NCBI RefSeq assembly: GCF_018691265.1
Contig: NW_024881303.1
Location: 10,595,777 to 10,659,776 of the forward strand
Length of the DNA stretch: 64,000 nt
Source of the DNA: Tyto alba
Lineage: Eukaryota > Chordata > Aves > Strigiformes > Tytonidae
Direction: 5' to 3'
Shown here one piece after another: positions 53,291 to 64,000 of this stretch. Under the pieces are notes generated by a model, which was given only the letters and a program-made list of their open reading frames with translations, made no database searches and was not told the DNA's origin. Each line of letters starts with the position of its first letter. Position 1 is the first letter of the stretch. Made by a program: the position numbers and the translations under genes.

Positions 53291-53803
53291 GATAAACCTC
53301 CATGTTTCAGTTTTACATAACCATACAGTTGAAATACATTGATAAAAGCAGAGAGGTGTCATCTTCTGTAGTGGTGATGTTGGCTGGTGATCTCAAACCC
53401 TTTAACAGAGATGGAATCGGAGCATGTGGTAGTTGTCCATCCCCTGCATGGAGAAAGTATTGGGTGAGAATCTTTTTTTTCTTTCTCCATAATCTGGCTT
53501 CTGATCTCTCCCATGGCCTAGCTCTGTGAATCAGAACACCCATTCCTTGTCTTCGTTAGGTGGTTCCCATCCCCGCTGTTGTGTAACTAAAGACAGGGGC
53601 AGCTTTCAATATGCTTATTTTTCTACACAGCGCACCCATAGAGCTTCGTGGGAAGCGCTGAGCCAAGGCTGTTTGTTGCTTTCTGAAGTTCATTTACAGA
53701 TGTGGGGTGCCAGGGGACCAGGAGTAGCCCTCGTGGGGCTCCCTTTGTGGCTGGAAGGCCAGACCGCTCAGCCATCCCCCTGTGCCCCACCTCCAGCTCC
53801 CCT

Positions 53804-53836
53804 CATCCCTCCCTCCCTCCCTGCCTCCCTCCCCAA
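53804..53836. repeat. (CTCC)n-like repeat
   Basis: A run of CCCTCCCTCC-type units just upstream of the intronic CpG-rich block. The purine-pyrimidine asymmetry can support unusual DNA structure. Confidence 0.75.
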
Positions 53837-53932
53837 ATTCCCCCAAGATATGATAATGAAGCAGGTGCCCTGTATTGCAGCTCTCTGTGAGCGTGAGAAA
53901 CGGCTGCAGGTTTAGAAAAGCCGAAGCCAAGC

Positions 53933-53955
53933 TGGAGGAGGAGGAGGAGGAGGAG
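53933..53955. repeat. (GGA)7-like repeat
   Basis: About seven GGA/GAG units adjoining the CpG-rich block. Confidence 0.8.
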
Positions 53956-53979
53956 GCATTTCTTCTTAACCTGTTGGCA

Positions 53980-54300
53980 GTCACGTCGGTCACGGCCACG
54001 CGGGCTGCCGCCGCGCCGCACGACCGTCCAGCCGCCCGAGGGAGCATGAAGCAGGGAGGGGATTTGCCGGGCCCCGAATTAGCCCCTTGCGACCGTGGGA
54101 CCCCGCGTGGGGCCGGTGAAGGGTGCGGGGGAGCTGTGGAGCGTCAGCCTGGCACAGGCGGGCTGCGGGCCGCAGGCTGACCTCCCCACCGGGGAGCAGC
54201 CCCGGCAGCAGGCCTGGCCGCCTCATTGAGATTCCGGGCACAGGCGGCTCCTCCGCAGCTGTACGCTGGGGGCGACGGCCGAGGAGGCATCCAGAGAGGG
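53980..54300. promoter_or_regulatory. Intronic CpG-rich block; possible alternative promoter or enhancer
   Basis: Hand counting gives about 35 CpG dinucleotides in 320 bases, far above the surrounding intron, which suggests a region kept unmethylated in the germ line. It lies 5.6 kb upstream of AKT1 exon 3 and 26 kb downstream of the start codon. It contains GC-rich factor-binding-like sequence and a donor-like site (CCG|GTGAAG at about 54114). It is preceded by CTCC and GGA repeats and followed by a T26 tract. No TATA box or coding frame is recognisable. It could start a shorter AKT1 transcript lacking exon 2, or a non-coding RNA, or act as an enhancer. The sequence alone does not decide. 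Confidence 0.5.
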
Positions 54301-54421
54301 GCCAGGGGAGAAAAAAAATCATCAAAGAACCAGCCCCCTTCGCTGCGCCTCTGAATAGGCAGACAAACCAGAGGTCCTCCTCTCTCCTTGAGCCTGTTGG
54401 GAAAGACATTAGCATAACCTC

Positions 54422-54447
54422 TTTTTTTTTTTTTTTTTTTTTTTTTT
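54422..54447. repeat. Poly-T tract (26 bases)
   Basis: Uninterrupted T run just after the intronic CpG-rich block. Confidence 0.9.
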
Positions 54448-57400
54448 CCCTCTCTTTCTTTTTCCCTTCCCCAAGCTACCGAAAATCTGGCACTGTGTTT
54501 AAATATCTTGTTTTGACAGTTTGTTGAGGGAAGTGAAGAGTGCTGTACCAGCCTGGTGGGTGTCTGTGCAGCTATTTAAAAAAAAAAAAAAATACATATT
54601 TGAACTGAGAGTTTTCATTTGGGTCACCCTAGACTTAATTGTTTGGTGTCAAGTCGTTAAGATCCAGAATTAGCTCTCTGCCTTTGGAAAGGACTTGGTT
54701 CCAAGTGCTTTAGAAATGCAAAGGCAAGTTTTCAAGCCCTGCTTTCTTTTTCCAAATCTGTTTTGATTTCAGCTGGTTTTGAAGGGAGCGGACACTTACC
54801 CTATTTACTCAAACAGCAGAAGCTAGCTGTAAATCCCTGTCCCGCTCTCCAGCACGCAGGAGATGGCAGCTCCTGAAAGCTTCGCGTTTTTAAGGAAGCT
54901 GGCATCTGTTTCGCTGAACCTTATTAGGCTGACAGGATGCAGACCACTTCTCGCGGCCATTGAAGCCTCAGAAATGAGTCATTCTGCCTTTGACCGGTGG
55001 CACATTAGCGCTGCGATTGGCATAACTCTGGTGTTCCCTTTGGACGATTCAGGGCTGTACAATCAAGGAATGTTGTACATCTCTGGAGCGGGTGGGAACG
55101 TAGAGAAGGTTTGCATAACTCAAAAGCTCTAATGTTTTGAGCGTTAACCTTAATTGTAATTACTGGTGCTACTTCTGATGCTCAGAGCAGGAAGTTTAAT
55201 GCGTTATTTATCTATAGATTTGTGGTAGCCACTTGAGTGCATTTCAGTATAACTGAGATCTTGTTTTCAGTTGGTGCTCCTGTGCTTGTTCTGGTTACTT
55301 TGGGGCATAAGAAAGTTAATAGATGGTCCGGTGCCTTTGTAAATATCAAGGGTATCATTGGATGCTGACTTGGTTAACCTAATGATTTTTTTTCAAACCA
55401 TTGGTATGTATGAGTTGATTAAAAAAAAATAGAGGCTTCTTAAATATAGTCTGTTCTGAATTAAAGGGTGTGGTGTTGGCTTTGAATGAGCTTGATGCAG
55501 CAACAAGCATGCAGCAGTTGGTAAATAAAGATGGATTTTCTTTTGTTCTGCTGGTGCTTGCTGCTCATTATTCTCCGCTTACCCCGTGAGCTTCCCAGGG
55601 AGTGGCAGCTGTTTCTGATGTTAGACACTCTATCAGTGGTAGACAGCTCCAGATTCGGTGAGATACTGTTGTGGGGAGGAGAGGAAAATAACCTAACCCT
55701 GCATTATTGTAAATCCTCAGTAGAATTAACTTTTCATGAACCAAGAGAGTTTTGTGTTTAACTTTTTCTGAAATATTCAGGCATAAGCATGCTTTGCAGT
55801 ACATGTTACTGTGAAAAAGCTTTTCTGGCATGAGATGGATTTACATTCTAAGTGTGTGTGTTAAGTATTTTAATGTGCAGTGTGTGGGGGCAGACACAAG
55901 GCAATAAAGGGAAATCGGTCTATAACAATCTTAGTGTGTATTTCCAGATATATACAGTTTGGGAATCTTTGCAATTTGGAAATTGCTTGGAGTAAACAGA
56001 ATGGTACATAAAGATTTTAAATAATAAAGCTAGCAAGCTACAGAGGAGTCTGTTTGGTTCCAGGATTTTATATGTAGGATTTATAACCCATGCTTTTGCT
56101 TTCCTCTCTCTGCAGTGTTAGCATTCTGTTACTGAAAACAAAGAAGGCTCTGCCAGGGCATTACACAAGCAATGAATCACAGAGGAAAAAATGTTTTGCT
56201 TTGTAAATTGTTCACTTTTCCATGGTGGATCATTATTATTATTTTTTTTTTTTTTAGTGTTGTCTGATAGAATTTGCCACACAGGCGTGCATTTACTGTA
56301 CTTGGTACAGTTCTTCTAGTGTGACTACATGACAACTAATATTAGTAACTTCAAGTAACTTACCGCTTGTAAGTGTTAAAAACAAAACCACAGCATGAAC
56401 AAAAAATACAGGGCAAAAATTGAATCAGCTTAGTTCACTCTTCAGGCATGACAGCTTACTAGGCATATCAGAGGAAGGAAAAGGTGTTAATGTTTTTCAG
56501 TCAGCTTTGTCCCAGCGGTTCCATATAATTATTTTTTTGTCTGTATTGACGAACTCCTTTTCTGCATAAAGTACTCAGATTTGCTGTCGTGATCAATGTG
56601 GGGGTCCTCACAGGTGGTAGGAAGTTTATAGTGTTTTAGCTAATAATAAAAATAGAAACTTCTTTCTTAACAATGCACACTTTGTACATTTTCTTGATGA
56701 CTGCACTGGTGAATCTGTGTTTCAGAACTTCGATAGAGGAACAATAGTTTGTTCAGGCTTGAATGTAAAATTATACTTACAGATTATCTGATTGGGAAGT
56801 CACACACCAGGCAGTGTCTTGCCACTTTGCTGCAAGATGCAGAAGTATAACCTCAGCGTGTTATATAATAAAATTTATACCACAGATGCTGCAGTGTGCC
56901 TCATACTGTCCTTGGCAAGAGCAATAATCAATAATATGTATGCTTGCCATATTACAGGATTCATTAAGCTCCAGACATGTGGAAAAATAAGGTTAAAATC
57001 CTGTTATTTATTTGCAAATTAAAATGGTGGATCAGGAACCCAGAACCAGCTAATGCAGTGGATAAGGGAAGGTCCAAGCGGAATAGTCCTTGCAAAATGC
57101 CTGGCAGTAATGAAATCCTTGGTGTTTCACAGAGAAAGAGTGAGTGTGGAGGAGGATACTATATATGTATGGAATACACCATTTTAAAGACTATATGATT
57201 AATCCTGTTAGTTGATGTGTTTCTAACAGAAGCAGATCGGTGGAATAAAGCTGTAAGAAAGTATGAGAGCCAAACATAAGCATCTAATCTAAGAGGAAGA
57301 GTCTCTTGTGACAGTATAGTGTAATTTTGTGTAAAATTATGCATACTTTACTGAAAATAACCAGATAATAATTTCAGAATCTGCAAAAAATAAATGCGTC

Positions 57401-59917
57401 CTCTGTAAATACCGATGGGGAAGATGTGTAGCATGAATTAGGGAGTAAGGGAAATGGAACCTCTCTGTCCTGACCCTCTTCAGATATTTTTCGTTCCATC
57501 CAATCTGGATTTAGTACTAAATGCCAGTATGATAAGGGATGTACGATGGTTCCTAGATCTACTGCGTCTGCTTTATGTGAGAGAAGAAAATACCAATGAG
57601 TCAGGTATGTAACAGTGCATTCCAAAATCGTGATGGTCCAGGCAGCCACCTCCCTGACCTGCTTACCTGGCAAACCTCTAGTCAAGAGCTGGATTGAGCA
57701 TGCCATATATCTTCTTGTCCCAGTAGTCACATCTGTGGTGTAATAGTAATGAGATTGGAGTAATCTCACTGATCTGGGCTGAGTTGGACTGATAATTTAA
57801 ATGTGAAAGGCTTCATAATCTCCTCCTGATCCCAGAAAGTTTTCAGCTTTTAATCAAGGTCAGAATTAAAAAGATGGTGACAACAAAACCTTCTACATTT
57901 ACTGCCTTGCTTACAAATGTTAAGACATGACAGCTATAGGCACATTCTTTTGAAATTCCTAAAGTGACAATGTCATTTTTGTAAACCCCTTATAGGTTAG
58001 TATAACACTTACAGCTGTAACGGACATCTCTAAAAGAAAGACTGAGGAGGTTTGTGCTCATTCCTTTTCCTCTCGTCTTTCTTACCCCGTGCCCTGTTTC
58101 ATCAGTGCAAATGGATTTTCCGTGGACATGGCCCCTGTTGGAAGGGTAGTTCTGTATGACTCTTTCTGCCAGTTCAGTAACTCTTAGTTTTTTGCTTTAG
58201 ATTAGAAAATTAAAAGCCTAATGAGGGCTAAACAGGCAAAAGCAGCAGCTAGAGGGGTGCACACCCATGGCTGTACGGTGTGGGCATGGGGGTTGCTTGT
58301 GCTTCTGTGTTCAGGAGAGAAAAGTATGAGCCTGAATGGAGAAGAAATGACACAGCTGGTGCCCAAAGCAGGTTGAAACTGCACCGCAGAAGGAGAGGAG
58401 GTCTGTGGAGAGAGGAAGGAGGCAAAGCAGCTGCAGGGGAGTTCCTGGGGCAGGGTGTACATCGCTGGGAGGAGAAATTACTGGTGGAGGAGAGCTGAAC
58501 AGCAGGAAAAGAGGGTGTGAGCAGAGCCTGGGAGAATGGGAGAGCAGCAGAAGGTTGCCAGAGCCAATAAATCTGGGGAGCCTTTTCCTCTTATTGCTCT
58601 CGGTGGTTGTTTGAGGAGCTCACCAGCAGATGAAACTGTGGGCACTGGGTACCAGCAGCACCGCAGGGTGCACAGGCGTGCTCCTGCTGCGGCAGACTGG
58701 AGAGAAGCTGGATTCCTAGTCTGCTGCCCTGTCCTCTCCCTGATGTTGAACAAACATTGGAAAAACTGTACTGGAGGGCAGACTGGCTTTGTAGTGACCA
58801 CTGGTTTTTCATTTTTTTTTTTCTTAAATCGGTTGTTGGGGTAAGCAGAGTTGGAAAAGTGTGGCTGGTACCCTGATTTGAATAGTACCTTGAGTAAGGC
58901 TTTTGTGATTCAGCAGAAAATAAACATTACTGCAGGGCCTTGTAAGACCTAGAAGGCCAGCTTGACACCATGTAAAGCTGTTTGAGGTTCTGGAGAGACT
59001 GAGAAAATAACATGGACAATGAGCAAAGGGGGAATCTGGGGCACCAGTGACAGAGTCACCCAGAAGAGCCACAGGTGGAACCCCTGTCTTCCTTCCCTGA
59101 AGCCCAACTGAGTAAATCCAGTAAATAACTGAGGTTTTGATCAGCTCTTTTCTTTTTATTCTACTGCTGGACATTTTGAACATGGCTGTAACATAGTCAT
59201 GCCACTGTCACCTATGCAGGTTACTCAGATGAGCAGTAGCATGGTGTGGGCAAGGGATGTTTTAGTTGAGAAAGGAAGATGGAATATCTTTCAGAGTAGA
59301 TTTTTTTTTTCTTTGTAGTGGCTGTACATCATCCAGTGTTTTCCCCTTCATATTGTGATATATCATCTTGTGTTTCATGCTTGAGATGTTGAGAGGAGTG
59401 AGTGATGTTATGTAACTTAAGCAGAGAATTATCTTCTTACGTTCTAAAAGTGACTGTTGGTTTGATAAAGCAGTTGACTAATTAGTAAATTACCCATTGT
59501 TGTTTAAAATACTTGCGCTGCAAAATGTAAATGAAAAAAATTTCTCCACTTGTCAGTATGAAAAATGACAATAGCAAAAATAATACATAGGACATCTGGT
59601 CTGATTTTTTTAAAATTTAAAATGCATTTAAGGCAGATGTTGCAGAATTTGAATGGAAATCGGAGTAGATGGAAGAACAAAACATAGCTGTTTACCTTCT
59701 ATGAAGTCCCATTTTTATGGCTAACATCGCTAGCCGTATCTGACTCAGTGCCTGTATTTTTCCACTGTTTGTATCAGAATGAACTGAATGTTCTTAAAAC
59801 TGCTGCTATGTCAGGATGACATATAGTTTTAATATTTAAAAAAAATAAATTATTGGCGAGTCAGTATTTCAGAGTGTTTTCTGATGTTCTCTCCTTTTGC
59901 CCATCCTTTCTTTCCAG

Positions 59918-60046
59918 GAGAATACATAAAAACATGGAGGCCACGGTATTTTCTTTTAAAGAACGATGGCACGTTCATTGGCTACAAGGAACGACCTCAA
60001 GATGTCGACCAGCGGGAATCACCTTTAAATAACTTCTCAGTAGCTC
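59918..60046 (+). CDS. AKT1: AKT1 exon 3: PH domain, residues 16-58 (phase 1-1)
   Basis: After the acceptor TTTCCAG the exon completes Gly16 (GA) and encodes Glu17 to Ala58, then the first base of Gln59, before the donor GTAAGT (60047). The reading starts [17 protein letters not shown] and ends [11 protein letters not shown]. This is the phosphoinositide-binding part of the PH domain: Lys14 from the previous exon acts with Glu17 (59920-59922), Arg23, Arg25, Lys39 and Asn53 in inositol-phosphate contact. Glu17 is the residue altered in the human cancer variant E17K; here it is the normal Glu. AKT3 has [14 protein letters not shown] and AKT2 KSDGS at the corresponding places, so this is AKT1. 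Human has Ala50 where this has Ser50. The 129-base length equals the human exon. The next coding exon is not in the window. Confidence 0.97.
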
Positions 60047-63000
60047 GTAAGTGTTTTTACCTGCTCCCTCATCCAGTTTGGGGGTTGATGTCGTCTTGTA
60101 GACATAGCGCCGGTAAGCTGCATCAGTAACATTCAGATCTGCCCAGAGCAATGTATCTAAACACTAAATGTGTTTAATTGAGACGATAAAACCCCACTGT
60201 GTTTCTCGGGCATGACTGTGATGTGCAGGTTTGATGCTCTGCTTTTTTTTTTTTTTCAGTTTTCTACTAACTTACTGTTCGTGGTTATAGAATAAAATGG
60301 GTTTATTTATTAATATTTTGCATGTCGTCAGCTTTCTTTAAAGTGAAGGTTAACCCAGGCACGTGTCTTGATACTTGGCAGGTAGGCACAGCCAAAGCGT
60401 TTCAGCCTCTGTTCTGCCACCAGATCTGGATTCAGGTGGCATTGACATAGGTCGAAGTTATTTGATAGCATACGAGAGTGCAGAGTGAGCACTGGTTTTA
60501 ATGAAACACACTCAGTTTTTCTTAGTTTTGAACACAAAACCTTATTTCTTCTACTAGAGCCAACAGAATGGTTTGGAAATAATAACCTCACCTCTGCACT
60601 GTGTCCTATGCAAACATTTCCGACTTTGCTCAGGTGCTTGCAGCACAGGATGTGATAGAAGACTCTGAAGATAATTTCCTTTTCTTGCTCATGTTTTTAA
60701 CCTTTCGCTATATACTTCCAGCTTTTATTTTCTCCTGTTCTTAATCTTTCCTGTCTCATGATCTGCTTGTGTCTTGTTCCATCACTTAAAAATAGATCAT
60801 TGTGGCACCTGTTATTAACAACGATCTGTTCCATGTTCCCGGTGACTAGTGGAAGCGAAGGTCTGCAAAGAGAAGGGTAGGGGCTTTCCCTCTTCATTAC
60901 AGGGTAGCTTGAAATATATGGGGTTCATCTTTGTAGTTGACCTTTAAGTGGACAGATTTATTTTGGAACACCCTAGGCCCAGAAGAGGGCTGGGCAGCAT
61001 CAGGAATTAATGCAAATGTTCTTTTTTTTCTGCTGGTAGCAACATAAACCTTTTCTGACTGATGATGGGAATAAATAATGGACGTGCTGTTGCCTGGTGC
61101 TTCTGTGCAGGGTGTCAAAAGTGCTTCAGAGTTTTTTGTCCCATTTTAGAGAAAGAATTGTCATAGTGTTTTGGTTTTGGTAACAACACAGTACTTTCCC
61201 CTTTAGACTGGTATCTCCTTATGGATCAAGAAGGTAAAGGAAAGCAACAGAAAGCCATTAATTCATAAATTAATTCAGTGCTTGGTCTGTAGCCAGAGGC
61301 TATTAACAAATGCACTTTTTGCAGGGCACTTCCATCCTGTTGTTGCTAACTGCATTACTTACAATAATTATTTACTGCAGCACAGTGCTGAGGAGTAAAA
61401 AAAAAATGTGTCTCTTGCCTTCTCTTTGTCTAAGTTGTCTTCAAAATGGGTTAACTTAAGTCAGTTTTTTGCAACAGGAATGTGGTGCTTTTTTTGGCAG
61501 ATTGAGCCCGTCAGTCCTGGCATTTATAGATAAACAAGTTTGTTACTATGGTATCGGAGCGTTGTCGAAAAAGACGCGACCCGTGCCTATGGAGTAAGGT
61601 GCAGTCCCTGTAAGAGAGATTGCGGGGAGGGTGGTGGGTGGCAGGATGTTCCTAGCAGTGGCTCCTGCCCGGGGAACCAGCGGCAGATCGGGAAGGCCTT
61701 GATGATTAGCAGGGGGTCTCCTTGCTAGAAGTCATTATTGTGGTTTTGGGCTCACAGAAGTAGCTGTTGCCCTACCTGGATTTAATTTCTCATGTAGGCG
61801 CTGGCATGCAGTCCTGCCAGCACCTGATGGGCAGTTCCCTTCTGGGTACCCTCCACACTTGCATCATTTGGCTCTGTTTTGCACCACAAGTTTCCCATTT
61901 GAACCTGCTTGCCTTGTACTTTCATTTGGGTTAACTTGTTGAGTTGGTGTGAGCGAACTCAAGCTGCCTTTGGAGGAAGGCTCAGGCCAGAATGGAGCCT
62001 CGTGCTGCAGAGGCAGCCTGTAGAAGCCTCCTGACAGTGAAAGATGGGGGGAATTTAGCTTAAACATTTTGTAAAAATTCATACTTTTTTTTTTTTTCTT
62101 TTTTCCACGAGACCATGATAGCCCTGACTTTTTTGTTAATTAGTGAACCAGATTTTTTTTTTTTTTTTTTTGTTAATGAGATGACAGGCTGTCTCTGTCA
62201 GTCTGTTCTTTGGAAGTGGTCCCGTGTTTCTGATTAAAATCTTTACCCTCTTCTGCTGTAAAATAATGTCATTTTTGTAATCTTTACAAGTAAAACGGTC
62301 TTTTTCATGACTAGGGGACTCTTGTAGTGTAAAATTCATATTAAGTGATTTTGTCAACCCATGAGAGGTAGGAAATACTCAATTTAAGAGAAAACAGTGA
62401 AAGAAGATAACATCTAGTGATGATCTGCCTTTTCCCTTAACAGGTATGAATAAAGTATTAGGAATAAATAGAGTGTGCTTCCCATGTGCTTGAAAGTCTC
62501 TTCTTTCTCCTACACCAGTCTTTTCCTTTTAGTTGGTGATGGTTTTGATCATACATCTTTGAAAACTTGTTTCTAGAGCCCCCCCATAGTTAAAGAGAGG
62601 CTCACATTTTTTAAGTACCATTTCCATTTACAATAGCCATATATCTATGTTTGTAATATAATGATATGTTTAAGGAGTTTATTTTCCCTGGAAGTTACCT
62701 ATTGATGATTTATTTTTAAAAAACAAAAGCCGAAGCAAAACTTCTGGAAGATGGTGCCTGAGCACTTAACTGTGATCTTTGAGTCATATTTGTGTTCATG
62801 TTCTGTACTTCACCACTAGTAAGATAGGAGGAATAAAAAAGCCTGTACCTAAACAGTTCTGCTCCAGAGGCCCTGCAGATAAGTAACCAACAGAGCCTGT
62901 GTTGTAAATCTGTGAGATAAGTAGCCGTCATACCGATTGTAATCTCGGATTATCATGTATGTCTGCCTATTAGGTTATAAGCCTTTAAAACCATATAGTT

Positions 63001-64000
63001 GAGAAGAGCAGTATATAGTGAAAAACTGCATGGAGAGGGAGGCTGTTCCTGTTAGAAAGAAGGGATTATTTCTCCAGCTGTCAAAAAGGAGGGTGGACTG
63101 TGGTGGTTTTGTTATACAGCTGAAAATGTAATTGCTCAACAATTGAGTGTTCCTTTTGGGACAGGACTGCGTGCCTGCAGTCAAACATTTATTGGAGGGC
63201 ACAGGATGACCAGATTAGTGGACAGAGTTTTTTGTCTGCTGTTGCTAGGGGCCACCTTAGTCCAGGTCTGTAACTTGGGGCTCCTAGCTCCTCACTTTTG
63301 CCATGCTGAGCTGTTTGGGGGTGAATCTATCTGGTGGTGCTAGCAGAAAAGGAGCACTTCAACATAATAATCCTGTTTGCCTTTCCAAAGTTTTATTTAC
63401 TCATCATTCTTCTTGCCTGATTTACCTTTTCTTTCATTCCTCCCCCCCCGCCCCCCCCCCCCATCCTCTTCCTTAAAGAAACCAAAGCAGGAAGAAGGGT
63501 TCTTCCTTGACATTATTGTTTTAAGTGTGATGTCATTATATAGGGAGCAGGGTTTGACACTTCCATCCAGAGTAATCTGCCTTTTAACTTAAGTGCTGGG
63601 GAAGCAAATATTGTGACATTTTAGAAAGTCACTGGGATAATACTAAGTGTCTTTCAAATACAAAATAGTAATTTACATTTGAATGCCTTGGTGTCTATTC
63701 CTGTTAGGAACAATTTCTCTGTCCTACTTACTTTAAAAGACCAAACCCAGGAAAGAATCAAGAGGTTCTTTACAGCAATTTAAATCATTTTTAACAGGCT
63801 GCTGTTTATAGTACTTACTTTGTTGCAAATGGGGAATACTTATGTTGGCCAGTTTGACAAGAAAAACTGTCTTCAAAGTGGGTAAGGGACCCTTGGCCTG
63901 GATTTGAGACGTGAATTTTGTTATACCAGAACCCCTAGACATACCACAAATCAGACTTAGTAATATACAGTATCTGTATCTGTGCTCTGTCGTAGTGGTG
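60047..64000 (+). other. AKT1: AKT1 intron 3, 5' part (continues beyond window)
   Basis: The stretch starts with GTAAGT. The next exon should begin by completing Gln59 and reading CQLMKTER; I could not find this in the remaining 4 kb. It contains T-tracts (60243-60256, 62086-62099, 62153-62171) and a C-rich run (63442-63462). I see no other gene. Confidence 0.85.
63442..63462. repeat. C-rich homopolymeric run
   Basis: A run of C interrupted once by G. Its length is likely unreliable. Confidence 0.85.

Larger units (their letters stand above)
27681..59917 (+). other. AKT1: AKT1 intron 2 (about 32 kb)
   Basis: The intron is bounded by GTAAGT at 27681 and by an acceptor with a good pyrimidine tract (CCTTTCTTTCCAG, ending 59917). 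It separates coding exons of 46 and 129 coding bases. It holds a CR1 reverse-transcriptase relic (32690-32960), a truncated CR1 (35206-35622), a CR1 3' tail (42041-42108), a MIR (43925-44165), CA and GT microsatellites, many T-tracts, a GC-rich block (48918-49481) and a CpG-rich block (53980-54300). I found no embedded gene. The remaining sequence is unremarkable and T-rich on the sense strand. Confidence 0.9.

Noticed and set aside
53694..54527. Several open frames of 100-140 codons on both strands
   Set aside because: They reflect the CpG-rich block, the GGA/CTCC repeats and the poly-T tract; one ends in a poly-Phe run made by T26. No family match.
27635..60046. Assignment of the kinase to AKT2 or AKT3
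   Set aside because: AIVKEGWLHKRG and [15 protein letters not shown] match AKT1. AKT2 has VSVIKEGW and KSDGSF, and AKT3 has VTIVKEGW, NWRPRYF and KTDGSF.
21597..62171. Poly-T tracts as prokaryotic-type or Pol III terminators
   Set aside because: There are no associated stem-loops, tRNA-like promoters or small RNA genes; they are simple repeats in vertebrate introns.
60047..64000. Search for AKT1 exon 4 (CQLMKTERPKPNTF-type sequence)
   Set aside because: No matching segment found in the 4 kb after exon 3; it must lie beyond the window.
1..64000. CRISPR arrays, prophage, insertion sequences or operons
   Set aside because: The window is vertebrate nuclear DNA with introns, CR1 and MIR repeats. 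No regularly spaced repeats or bacterial-type genes are present.

Overview
This is a stretch of vertebrate nuclear DNA, most likely from a bird. It is gene-poor: almost every open frame is chance. Only two short coding segments can be supported, and both belong to one gene, the serine/threonine kinase AKT1, read on the + strand. The bird assignment rests on CR1 LINE remnants of the sauropsid type (a 5'-truncated GC-rich copy at 35.2-35.6 kb, a 3' tail at 42.0-42.1 kb, a reverse-transcriptase fragment at 32.7-33.0 kb), on old MIR-type SINE remnants, and on an AKT1 N-terminus beginning MNEVAIVKEG with Ser50. I recall this form from chicken; the human form begins MSDVAIVKEG and has Ala50.

Layout. 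(1) 1-19.57 kb: AT-leaning intergenic DNA upstream of AKT1, with no gene I can support; it holds one clear MIR fragment, one probable MIR fragment, an AT-rich repeat and a poly-T tract. (2) 19.57-21.54 kb: a strong CpG island with repeated GC boxes and no obvious TATA box. This is the AKT1 promoter plus the non-coding first exon; the best first-exon donor is at 20,829, with alternatives. (3) About 20.83-27.62 kb: intron 1, ending next to a degraded CR1 copy. (4) 27,619-27,680: exon 2, holding the ATG (27,635) and residues 1-15. (5) 27,681-59,917: a 32-kb intron 2 with CR1 and MIR relics, microsatellites, many poly-T tracts, and a second compact CpG-rich block at about 53.98-54.30 kb that could be an alternative promoter or enhancer. 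(6) 59,918-60,046: exon 3, completing Gly16 and encoding residues 17-58 of the PH domain. (7) 60,047-64,000: the start of intron 3; the rest of AKT1 (end of the PH domain, kinase domain, hydrophobic motif) lies beyond the window.

From the putative first exon onward the + strand becomes visibly T-rich, and long homopolymers are mostly T rather than A. This fits transcription in the + direction from the CpG island. No RNA gene, CRISPR array, prokaryotic feature or new multi-gene system was found. The most interesting leads are the intronic CpG-rich block, the overlapping short upstream ORFs in the putative 5' leader, the symmetric (phase 1-1) PH-domain exon, the poly-T strand bias, and the absence of the expected ZBTB42 neighbour within 20 kb upstream.
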